Origin: an uncultured Parabacteroides sp.
GTDB lineage: Bacteria; Bacteroidota; Bacteroidia; Bacteroidales; Tannerellaceae
DNA length: 8,271 bases
Assembly (NCBI GenBank): GCA_947074335.1
Contig: CAMTPG010000100.1
Coordinates: 1-8,271, forward strand
Direction: 5' to 3'
Shown: one piece after another, positions 1-5,668 of the stretch
Position numbering within the stretch: position 1 is the first letter of the stretch
Layout: every line of letters begins with the position of its first letter
Position numbers and translations under genes: made by a program
The notes under the pieces: model-generated
The model's input: the letters and a program-made list of their open reading frames with translations, nothing else
Told to the model about the DNA's origin: nothing
Database searches by the model: none

Positions 1-57
1 GACGGCATACGAGATTTCGGAATGTGACTGGAGTTCAGACGTGTGCTCTTCCGAGCT
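1..57 (+). other. Illumina P7/index/Read-2 adapter contamination
   Basis: This is sequencing-library sequence, not genome. Positions 1-15 are the 3' part of the Illumina P7 oligonucleotide (GACGGCATACGAGAT). Positions 16-23 (TTCGGAAT) sit where an 8-nt i7 index belongs. From 24 the sequence follows the TruSeq Read-2 primer site (GTGACTGGAGTTC...GCTCTTCCGA), with one mismatch at 55 (G where the canonical end GATCT has T). Genuine insert starts at about 58. The assembler evidently extended the contig into untrimmed read-through, so this is the true contig end and nothing left of 58 should be annotated. Confidence 0.98.
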
Positions 58-106
58 TACAAGGCCTTTCTTTGGGCGTAATATCCCGACTGACAAACTG
101 ACATAA
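58..106 (+). CDS. possible C-terminal fragment of an unknown protein (5' truncated)
   Basis: One plus-strand frame is open from the adapter junction to a TAA at 104-106, reading TRPFFGRNIPTDKLT. The stop abuts the terminator hairpin at 105-140, and pstS converges from the other side, which is a sensible layout for a gene end. Fifteen codons are too few to assign a family, and the frame could be open by chance: the minus strand is also open here (ATG at 102-104, reading MSVCQSGYY...). I do not recognise the protein. The upstream part was lost where the contig breaks into adapter. Confidence 0.3.
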
Positions 107-140
107 AAAAACGGTTCACGGAATAACACCGCAAACCGTT
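105..140 (-). terminator. Rho-independent terminator of pstS
   Basis: On the minus strand AACGGTT (140-134) pairs with AACCGTT (116-110). The stem extends inward through 133-129 and 121-117 by two G-U wobbles and three G-C pairs around the 7-nt loop 122-128, giving about 12 bp. A run of T on the minus strand (complement of 109-105) follows at once. The wobble pairs form only in the minus-strand RNA, and the U-tract is only on that side, so it serves pstS, which ends 36 nt upstream at 177. Confidence 0.85.
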
Positions 141-176
141 CTTCGAAAGTAGTTATATTGAAAAATGAATCGTGAT

Positions 177-995
177 TTATTGAACCGAAATATAGCCGAT
201 CTGAGTGACCAGTTTCTGTCCGTCGTCGGATAAGACATAATCAATAAATGGTTTTGCCGTTTTTTCGTTGGCGGCTTCATAATAATAAAATAGTGGTCGA
301 ACAATCGGATAGCTTTTGTTTTTTGCATTATCAAAAGAGGGTTCGGTATAGGTTTTTCCGCCATCATACGAAATATGTATCGGTTTTACCTCTTTATTCA
401 GATAAGCCAGACCTACATAACCAATGGCTCCTTTAGTTTGTCCCACCGACTGGATAATAGCACCTGTTGCCGGCATACTCAGAATGCCGTTCATATAATT
501 TTTATTTTTTAATACACTTTCTTTAAAGAATTCGTAAGTGCCCGATGAGGTTTCGCGCGAATAAACCACAATTTTCATGTCTTCGCCGCCCACTTCTTTC
601 CAATTTTTAATCTTTCCGGTGAAAATATCTTCCAGTTGTTCGCGGGTAAGATCGGTTACTTTATTAGCCGGATTTACAACAACTGCCAGTGCATCATAAG
701 CTACAACTACCTCTTTCGGTGTTTTTTTGGCTTGTTGGAGCTTCATCTTTTCATCGAATTTCATTTTACGCGATGTCATTGCAATATCTGTCGTTCCATC
801 CATCAACGCTGATATTCCCACACCCGAGCCACCGCCGGTAACCGTGATTTTCGAAGATGGATAACTCTTCATGTATGTTTCAGCCTCCAATTGTGTTAAA
901 GGTAAACAGGTATCACTTCCTTTTATTTTTTGAGCAAAACCATTCATCGAAAATAAACTAACGGCAAGTATTGCCAGTACAAATGTTCTCTTCAT
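177..995 (-). CDS. pstS: PstS-like phosphate ABC transporter substrate-binding protein
   Basis: A 272-aa exported solute-binding protein that captures inorganic phosphate for a PstCAB importer. The start was placed at 995 (MKRTFVLAIL) because this gives a proper signal peptide: KR, a hydrophobic core, and likely cleavage after NGFA near residue 21. The frame is open further upstream but would add a non-signal extension overlapping the promoter. Family signatures are visible: GSDT at 26-29, the phosphate loop GGGSG at 54-58, TSR at 74-76, and the hallmark SRETSSGTYEFF at 146-157, whose Ser, Arg and Gly-Thr contact phosphate in this family. No lipobox Cys is seen, so it should be periplasmic. 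The gene is followed by its own terminator and no pstC, pstA, pstB or phoU lies beside it, so it appears monocistronic. A Pho-box-like array lies upstream at 1048-1080, which predicts induction by phosphate starvation. Confidence 0.93.
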   Translation of the reverse strand: MKRTFVLAILAVSLFSMNGFAQKIKGSDTCLPLTQLEAETYMKSYPSSKITVTGGGSGVGISALMDGTTDIAMTSRKMKFDEKMKLQQAKKTPKEVVVAYDALAVVVNPANKVTDLTREQLEDIFTGKIKNWKEVGGEDMKIVVYSRETSSGTYEFFKESVLKNKNYMNGILSMPATGAIIQSVGQTKGAIGYVGLAYLNKEVKPIHISYDGGKTYTEPSFDNAKNKSYPIVRPLFYYYEAANEKTAKPFIDYVLSDDGQKLVTQIGYISVQ

Positions 996-1023
996 TTTTA
1001 GTTGTCTGTTAAATATTACGATG

Positions 1024-1080
1024 CAAAATAACGTTACAGATATTTCTTGAATGTGAAACAAATGTTACAATAAGGTTAAA
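1024..1080 (-). promoter_or_regulatory. Pho-box-like triple 11-bp repeat and -7 element for pstS
   Basis: Reading the minus strand from 1080 there are three head-to-tail 11-mers: TTTAACCTTAT (1080-1070), TGTAACATTTG (1069-1059) and TTTCACATTCA (1058-1048). They share T-x-T-x-A-C-x-T-T in phase. PhoB and PhoP bind tandem 11-bp repeats, so spacing and position both fit. Downstream, TTATTTTG (1031-1024) matches the Bacteroidota -7 consensus TAnnTTTG with one mismatch. The last repeat would then lie at about -41 to -31, where an activator could replace the -33 element. The start codon is at 995. Confidence 0.6.
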
Positions 1081-1132
1081 TTGATGGATTGTTCGAAACT
1101 AAATTGTAAATTAGCAGCAAATTATTGATATC

Positions 1133-2674
1133 ATGACAAAGAAACTATGGATGAGTGTCAGCATCGGAACCTCCCTGCTAACGGTTTGTGCTGCCTCTGC
1201 TAAACAAAAAACAACAAACGAATCTCAACAAAAACCAAATGTCATTTTCTTAATTGCCGATGATATAGGTTATGGCGATTTAAGCTGCTACGGCGCAAAA
1301 ACTATTCATACTCCGAATGTAGACCGTCTGGCTGACAGTGGTGTACGTTTTACTGATGCGCATGCTGTGGCTGCTACCAGTACACCTTCGCGTTACTCGC
1401 TTTTTACCGGGCATTATGCCTGGCGAAGAAACGATACAGGCGTTGCCGATGGCGATGCAGGTATGGTGATTCGTCCCGAACAGCCTACTGTTCCCGATCT
1501 GTTTAAGGCGCAGGGTTATACAACCGGTGCGATTGGTAAATGGCATTTAGGACTGGCTGATCGTCAGGGTGCTCAGGATTGGAACAACTTCATTACGCCG
1601 GGTCCGGCTGATCTGGGCTTTGATTATTCATACATTATGGCAGCTACGGGCGATCGTGTTCCCTGTGTATGGGTAGAAAATCAGCGTGTGGTTAATCTGG
1701 ATCCGAACGATCCTATCGAAGTGAGTTATTCGAAACCTTTCGAAGGCGAGCCTTTAGGTAAAACACATCCCGAATTATTAACCAAACTCAAACCGAGTCC
1801 GAATCATGGTCACGATATGGCTATTGTAAACGGCATATCGCGTATTGGTTATATGAAAGGCGGAAAACAGGCTTTGTGGGAAGACGAAAATATTGCCGAC
1901 AGCATCACAATGAAGGCTGTTCAGTTTATTGATACACATAAAACGGAACCATTCTTTTTATATGTAGGCACAAACGATGCGCACGTACCACGCTGGCCGC
2001 ACGAACGATTTGTGGGTAAAAGCGGCATGGGACCGCGCGGAGATGCTTTGTTGCAATTCGACTGGACCGTGGGTCAGATTCTCGATGCACTCGAAGAAGC
2101 CGGTATTGCCGATAATACCCTGATAGTATTAAGTAGCGATAATGGTCCGGTTGTAGACGACGGTTATGCCGATCAGGCTGTTGAATTATTGGGCGATCAT
2201 ACACCGTGGGGACCATTCCGTGGCGGAAAATACAGTAATTATGAAGCCGGAACGCGCGTTCCGCTGATTGTAAGCTGGCCCGAAAAAGTAAGTCCCAAAG
2301 TTTCGCCGGCACTCGTTTCGCATGTCGATCTCTATGCATCGATGGCCGATCTTATCCGGCAGGAAATACCTGCAAATGCAGCACCTGATAGTCAGAATCA
2401 GTTGACCGCATTTTTGGGAGAAGATGAAAAGGGTCGTGATTATGTGATAGAATTTGCCGGTGCATTATCGATATCGGATGGTGACTGGAAATACATTACG
2501 CCAAATAACAAAAATGCGTATAATGCATTAACGAATACAGAGCTGGGTAATAGCAAAGAAGAACAGCTTTATCATCTGGCATCCGATCCCGGAGAGAAAT
2601 CGAACGTAGCCGAAAAATATCCGGATCAGGTAGCTCGTTTGAAAAAAATGTTGGAAAAAGAACGGAATAAATAA
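1133..2674 (+). CDS. exported S1-family sulfatase, serine type
   Basis: A 513-aa arylsulfatase-like enzyme of the alkaline phosphatase superfamily, predicted to hydrolyse sulfate esters, probably on sulfated glycans, in the periplasm. An N-terminal signal peptide is likely (hydrophobic stretch about 6-21, cleavage near AASA-KQ at 23). The metal-binding DD is at 43-44. The sulfatase signature STPSRYSLFTG spans 83-93, with Ser83 as the residue to be converted to formylglycine. GKWHLG (135-140), SSDNGP (334-339) and GGKYSNYEAGTRVP (364-377) supply further catalytic and metal residues typical of the family. The C-terminal subdomain ends with the usual EEQLYHLASDPGE (476-488). Serine at 83 means it needs an anaerobic sulfatase-maturating radical-SAM enzyme, not encoded here. 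The exact substrate cannot be read from the sequence. It stands alone, divergent from pstS, with no TonB or SusCD genes next to it in this window. Confidence 0.92.
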   Translation: MTKKLWMSVSIGTSLLTVCAASAKQKTTNESQQKPNVIFLIADDIGYGDLSCYGAKTIHTPNVDRLADSGVRFTDAHAVAATSTPSRYSLFTGHYAWRRNDTGVADGDAGMVIRPEQPTVPDLFKAQGYTTGAIGKWHLGLADRQGAQDWNNFITPGPADLGFDYSYIMAATGDRVPCVWVENQRVVNLDPNDPIEVSYSKPFEGEPLGKTHPELLTKLKPSPNHGHDMAIVNGISRIGYMKGGKQALWEDENIADSITMKAVQFIDTHKTEPFFLYVGTNDAHVPRWPHERFVGKSGMGPRGDALLQFDWTVGQILDALEEAGIADNTLIVLSSDNGPVVDDGYADQAVELLGDHTPWGPFRGGKYSNYEAGTRVPLIVSWPEKVSPKVSPALVSHVDLYASMADLIRQEIPANAAPDSQNQLTAFLGEDEKGRDYVIEFAGALSISDGDWKYITPNNKNAYNALTNTELGNSKEEQLYHLASDPGEKSNVAEKYPDQVARLKKMLEKERNK

Positions 2675-2725
2675 TAAATCGTCTTTTTTAAGTGTTTTAA
2701 ATAAACAATCATATAGTCGTTTTAG

Positions 2726-2756
2726 TTTTTTTTATCACGAATAGCGATTATATTTG
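2726..2756 (+). promoter_or_regulatory. Bacteroidota-type promoter for the LysE-CBM9 pair
   Basis: TATATTTG at 2749-2756 is an exact match to the TAnnTTTG -7 consensus. A T-run at 2726-2733 provides a -33-like TTTT at a 19-nt spacing. The start codon follows 26 nt after the -7 element. The rest of the 108-bp gap after the sulfatase (2675-2725) is AT-rich, and I see no convincing terminator hairpin in it. Confidence 0.6.
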
Positions 2757-2782
2757 CAAATAATTAAGGCATAAAAAGGCGC

Positions 2783-3430
2783 ATGCTTGGATTGATTGGA
2801 AAAGGTTTAATAATTGGAATACTGGTTTCTGCACCGATGGGACCAGTAGGAATGTTATGTATTCAAAGAACATTAAATAAAGGTCGGTGGCATGGATTTA
2901 TAACCGGTTTAGGCGCTACCTTGTCTGATATAACTTACGCAGCATTAACCTGTTTGGGGATGGGGGTTGTTGTGAATTTTGTGGAAGCAAATCAGAATCC
3001 GCTGCAAATCATGGGCAGCATTGTTTTAGCGCTTTTCGGGTATTATATATTCAGATCAAATCCATCGAAAAGTTTGCAAAAACAGGGTGAAAAAAAACTT
3101 TCGTTTACGCAAGATTTTATCACAGCTTTTTTGCTTACTTTTAGTAATGTATTAATTGTATTATTGTATATCGGATTATTTGCCCGTTTTGGCTTTATTT
3201 TACCCGAATATACAGCAATACATTTAATTATCGGCATATTATTTATCGGATTCGGAGCCATTGTGTGGTGGCTGGGCATTACTTATTTGGTATCGAAATT
3301 AAAAAAATGGTTTAATGTCCGCGGGATTTGGTTGATGAATAAAATTGTTGGTTCTATTATTATGTTACTGGCTTTAGCAGGATTGGTGTCGGTCATTTTT
3401 TCATCTTATATTCACTTGAATATTTTTTAA
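2783..3430 (+). CDS. LysE/RhtB-family amino-acid exporter-like membrane protein
   Basis: A 215-aa integral inner-membrane protein with about six hydrophobic helices (roughly 6-28, 40-66, 74-90, 112-135, 144-168 and 185-208), the usual size and topology for the LysE/RhtB/ArgO translocator superfamily. The first helix carries the family's small-residue/proline motif as SAPMGPVG (16-23), followed by the loop IQRTLNKGRWHGFITGLGAT (27-46) leading into helix 2. Family members export amino acids or related metabolites by proton-coupled antiport; the substrate cannot be inferred here. A weak purine-rich site (AAAAAGG at 2773-2779) precedes the ATG. It is followed after 16 nt by a CBM9-like gene, so the two are probably co-transcribed from the promoter at 2726-2756. 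It is noticeably more AT-rich than the sulfatase before it. Confidence 0.88.
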   Translation: MLGLIGKGLIIGILVSAPMGPVGMLCIQRTLNKGRWHGFITGLGATLSDITYAALTCLGMGVVVNFVEANQNPLQIMGSIVLALFGYYIFRSNPSKSLQKQGEKKLSFTQDFITAFLLTFSNVLIVLLYIGLFARFGFILPEYTAIHLIIGILFIGFGAIVWWLGITYLVSKLKKWFNVRGIWLMNKIVGSIIMLLALAGLVSVIFSSYIHLNIF

Positions 3431-3446
3431 ATAGATTTTTTATGCA

Positions 3447-4088
3447 ATGAAGAAACTTAAGGTTCCTTATTTAACAACATTAGATGTGTTGGATTTATCG
3501 TCTGTGGGATTTTTAATGGAAAACAAAGCGCAACGGGAATACATTGACAGTGTAAACTGGGCAGAATATCCATACAAGCCGATTGTGGCTTTTGATGTGG
3601 CCCGATCTGACAATGCCTTGTATATTCGTTATTTTGTAAAGGGAAATTCGCTGAAAGCTCTTCACGACAAAGATGGCTCGCCGGTTTATACCGACAGCTG
3701 TGTGGAATTTTTTATGAGACGCCCCGGTGATAACAACTACTTTAATTTTGAGTTTAACTGCATTGGTGTCTGCGATGCATCTTATCGCGAGTCACGTAGC
3801 AGTAAAGTTTCGATTACGTCCGAAGCTTATGCGTCTATTCGTAGACATTCTACGATCGAAAAACAACCCTTCGAAGAAAAGTTGGGTGTCTATTCCTGGG
3901 AGTTGGTAGTGGCCATTCCTTTTAAAACAATGGGATTAGATCCGACTAATCTGCCTGAAAAAATTATGGGCAATTTCTACAAATGTGCAGATGAAACAGA
4001 GTTTCCGCATTTTCTGAGCTGGAATCCGATCGGATTACCGAATCCGGATTTTCATTGCCCCGAGTTTTTTGGTGAGATCTATTTATAA
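3447..4088 (+). CDS. CBM9-like (carbohydrate-binding family 9-like) protein, no signal peptide
   Basis: A 213-aa single-domain protein of the Bacteroidota carbohydrate-binding family 9-like group, related to DOMON/CBM9 beta-sandwiches. Family features visible are the early FDVARSDNALYIRYFV strand pair (49-64), VYTDSCVEFFM (80-90), YFNFEFNCIG (98-107), SWELVVAIPF (150-159), GNFYKCAD (175-182), HFLSWNPI (188-195) and the terminal PDFHCPEFFGEIYL (200-213). No signal peptide or lipobox is present (it begins MKKLKVPYLTTL), so it appears cytoplasmic, although proteins of this fold are often parts of secreted enzymes. The length is typical of the stand-alone version. An ATG at 3442 is followed immediately by a stop, so 3447 is the start. 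It sits 16 nt after the LysE gene and is followed by a strong terminator. Its ligand is unknown. Confidence 0.8.
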   Translation: MKKLKVPYLTTLDVLDLSSVGFLMENKAQREYIDSVNWAEYPYKPIVAFDVARSDNALYIRYFVKGNSLKALHDKDGSPVYTDSCVEFFMRRPGDNNYFNFEFNCIGVCDASYRESRSSKVSITSEAYASIRRHSTIEKQPFEEKLGVYSWELVVAIPFKTMGLDPTNLPEKIMGNFYKCADETEFPHFLSWNPIGLPNPDFHCPEFFGEIYL

Positions 4089-4105
4089 TTCGAATGGAAC
4101 ACACA

Positions 4106-4146
4106 AAAAAGGTCTGTTGTCAAGCAATTGTACAACAGACCTTTTT
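4106..4146. terminator. bidirectional intrinsic terminator between convergent genes
   Basis: A perfect 15-bp stem: AAAAAGGTCTGTTGT (4106-4120) pairs with ACAACAGACCTTTTT (4132-4146) around an 11-nt loop. The A-run on one side and T-run on the other give a U-tract in both directions. It therefore ends the plus-strand LysE-CBM9 transcript (stop at 4088) and the minus-strand hemerythrin-RR1 transcript (stop at 4194). Confidence 0.93.
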
Positions 4147-4193
4147 GTTTATTTTCGAGTCATAAGCCGGACCTGATCTTTTTCTGTTCTCTT

Positions 4194-4796
4194 TCAGGTT
4201 TTTATTTCATCCAGTTCTACTAATTTATTTACAATGGCATATACTGTTAAACCACTGGCACTGTGAATTTGCAGCTTACGGGCAATATTACGGCGGTGTG
4301 TAATAACTGTATGCGTGGAGAGATAAAGACGATCGGCAATTTCACGGTTTGTCATGCCTTTAACCACACAGACCACAATCTCTTTTTCGCGTGTACTGAG
4401 TGCAAGCTGTTCGTCGGTTGCCGATTCATTTGCTTCATCTTCATGCAATCGTTCCAGTTTATGGCGAATCTCATCTGTGCTGTCGTAAATATTAATCTGA
4501 TCGTCGTAACCGCGCAAGAGCGACTGATCCATCAGACTGTAGATAAGAGCCAGACATTTTATATCCGGGCAACGGGATTCATCTTTAATTTGTTGTAAAG
4601 AAAAACAACCCGGAAAAGCCGGATTAATAATCAATAAATCGGGCTGATTATGCCGGATTAATTCCAATAATTTATCAGCCGAATCCGCTTCGATAACTTT
4701 AATGTTCATACCGGAAAGCTTTTTCAACATCATTTCCAGTCCCGAACGGATAATGGCAGACGATTCAGCCACAACTATTTTTAATGTAATGCTCAT
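4194..4796 (-). CDS. LuxR-type regulator with degenerate receiver domain (RR1)
   Basis: A 200-aa DNA-binding regulator of NarL/FixJ layout: an N-terminal receiver-like domain (about 5-112), a short acidic linker, and a LuxR helix-turn-helix (about 131-195) reading LSTREKEIVV...GMTNREIADRLYLSTHTVITH. The effector domain is intact, but the receiver has lost its chemistry. The usual acidic pair is AES (10-12). The phosphoacceptor position in LLIINPAFPG (55-63 region) is Asn58. The Thr/Ser and Lys sites (ALIYS 83-87, IYDST 103-107) are not conserved. It is therefore likely not controlled by a classical histidine kinase. The gene begins 10 nt after the hemerythrin stop codon, so the two form an operon read from 5496 leftwards. 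Its paralogue RR2 lies at 6894-7499, with matching length, Asn58 and a nearly identical recognition helix. Confidence 0.88.
   Translation of the reverse strand: MSITLKIVVAESSAIIRSGLEMMLKKLSGMNIKVIEADSADKLLELIRHNQPDLLIINPAFPGCFSLQQIKDESRCPDIKCLALIYSLMDQSLLRGYDDQINIYDSTDEIRHKLERLHEDEANESATDEQLALSTREKEIVVCVVKGMTNREIADRLYLSTHTVITHRRNIARKLQIHSASGLTVYAIVNKLVELDEIKT
4236..4400. repeat. helix-turn-helix coding segment duplicated at 6936-7100
   Basis: The parts of RR1 and RR2 encoding the LuxR DNA-binding domain are recognisably similar at the DNA level: both copies share GGCATATAC, TTGCAGCTT or CTGCAGCTT, CGGGCAAT and GGTTTGTCATGCC in the same order and spacing. The receiver-coding halves have diverged much more. 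This marks an old tandem-type gene duplication with selection concentrated on DNA binding. Confidence 0.6.
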
Positions 4797-4806
4797 GTCG
4801 GCCTGT

Positions 4807-5496
4807 TTAAATCGATTTTTCTAAAGCCAGAATCGCAGGAACAAACATGAAATCTTCCACCTGATTGTGTGTGGCCAGATCCTGTTCGGTCGCAAAGATA
4901 TCAAACAGCACGCTGTTTAGCAGATTCGAACCCTCACCCGGAAAATATTTAATGAGGATATTTTTAAGTTCCACCAGTTTCATCTCGATCTGATCGTGAT
5001 GTTTACGGAAAATAGTAATGTTATATTTCGGATTCTTAATGCCACGGGCTAATTCGCGCACATACGGGAATACGGTTTTCTCTTCATAATTCATATGCTT
5101 TTTCACTTCGGCTGCATATTCATCGAAGAACCGGGTAATAACGAATGCTGCATCTTTCGGGCAATCCTTCAGACTCTCGGAAAGCTTCCGGCGGATATTG
5201 GGTAAACGAAACTCCAGAAAATAATCGTGTGCATTATGCAGATAGGTAATCAATGTATCGAGCGAAAGCCTGGTATCGTAACCGGTTATGGGTTCGTGTA
5301 CATCGGTTGCCAGAAAATTGACTACTTTCAGAAATGTATATACATCTACCTGATTGGTGCGACAGACTTCGCCAATATTTTTCTCGCCAAATCCCAGTGC
5401 GATGCCGAAACGGCTCATCACCAAAACCATCGGATAATTGTCGCAAATCAGATCACTCATTTTATCGGTTTCCCGATATTCGCCTGTTTTATACAT
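4807..5496 (-). CDS. hemerythrin-domain protein with DUF542/ScdA-like N-domain
   Basis: A 229-aa cytoplasmic protein related to RIC/YtfE/ScdA di-iron proteins, which in other bacteria respond to nitrosative or oxidative damage to iron-sulfur clusters. I chose MYKTGEYRETDKM at 5496; a longer open frame reaches 5691 but would run through the promoter. Residues about 13-62 resemble DUF542, but the usual Cys-Cys-Gly-Gly is replaced by ALGFG (33-37), leaving only Cys45 in GEVC. Residues about 78-225 form a four-helix hemerythrin domain with candidate iron ligands His87/His90 (LHNAHD), His134 and Glu138 (HMNYEE), His166/167 and Glu171 (HHDQIE), and His210 and Glu214 (HNQVED). The regulator RR1 follows after 10 nt. 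Possible roles are O2/NO sensing or iron delivery for cluster repair; the missing cysteines argue against simple YtfE equivalence. Confidence 0.85.
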   Translation of the reverse strand: MYKTGEYRETDKMSDLICDNYPMVLVMSRFGIALGFGEKNIGEVCRTNQVDVYTFLKVVNFLATDVHEPITGYDTRLSLDTLITYLHNAHDYFLEFRLPNIRRKLSESLKDCPKDAAFVITRFFDEYAAEVKKHMNYEEKTVFPYVRELARGIKNPKYNITIFRKHHDQIEMKLVELKNILIKYFPGEGSNLLNSVLFDIFATEQDLATHNQVEDFMFVPAILALEKSI

Positions 5497-5526
5497 AGTT
5501 TTTATTTCTAATCGGATATTATTACT

Positions 5527-5562
5527 CAAATATAACTGTTTTTTGCCGGATTCCGGTAAAAC
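5527..5562 (-). promoter_or_regulatory. promoter -7 element and palindrome upstream of the hemerythrin gene
   Basis: On the minus strand TATATTTG (5534-5527) matches the Bacteroidota -7 consensus exactly, 30 nt ahead of the ATG at 5496. Just upstream is an inverted repeat, CCGGA-A-TCCGG, centred at 5551, with an A/T continuation of the arms (GTTTT against AAAAC, imperfect) giving about 23 bp. It lies at about -20 to -40, where no good TTTG -33 element is seen, so it could be an operator. The remaining part of the 172-bp gap (5563-5668) shows nothing else I can name. Confidence 0.5.
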
Positions 5563-5668
5563 AATGGCATGCCCGTTTTCAGAAAACAGACAAGCTGCCC
5601 GTGATTTTATCAACAATTGGCTGTGTACAAGTAACAGTTCGGTTTTACTTTCGGTTCCGCCCCGAATA

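Noticed and set aside
58..104. Minus-strand open frame starting at ATG 104-102 just after the pstS terminator
   Set aside because: Only about 15 codons before the adapter; a terminator immediately precedes it and the opposite plus frame is equally open, so no gene can be supported.
996..1061. N-terminal extension of pstS to a 294-aa protein
   Set aside because: It would place non-signal residues ahead of a good signal peptide and run over the -7 element; the internal Met at 995 is the natural start.
1107..1114. TAAATTAG as a -7 element for the sulfatase
   Set aside because: One mismatch to TAnnTTTG and no TTTG-like element at 19-21 nt upstream (nearest TTG-like sites are at 15 and 23 nt), so not convincing.
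1926..2339. Minus-strand open frame of 137 codons inside the sulfatase
   Set aside because: Fully antisense to conserved sulfatase motifs, with His/Arg/Tyr-rich low-plausibility composition.
4171..4200. ACCTGA/TCAGGT inverted repeat followed by T-run
   Set aside because: Only a 6-bp stem with a 17-nt loop, and it overlaps the RR1 stop codon; the hairpin at 4106-4146 already explains termination.
5640..5668. Possible terminator after the Rid-like gene (TTCGG/CCGAA)
   Set aside because: Five base pairs with no T-tract on the minus strand; too weak to call.
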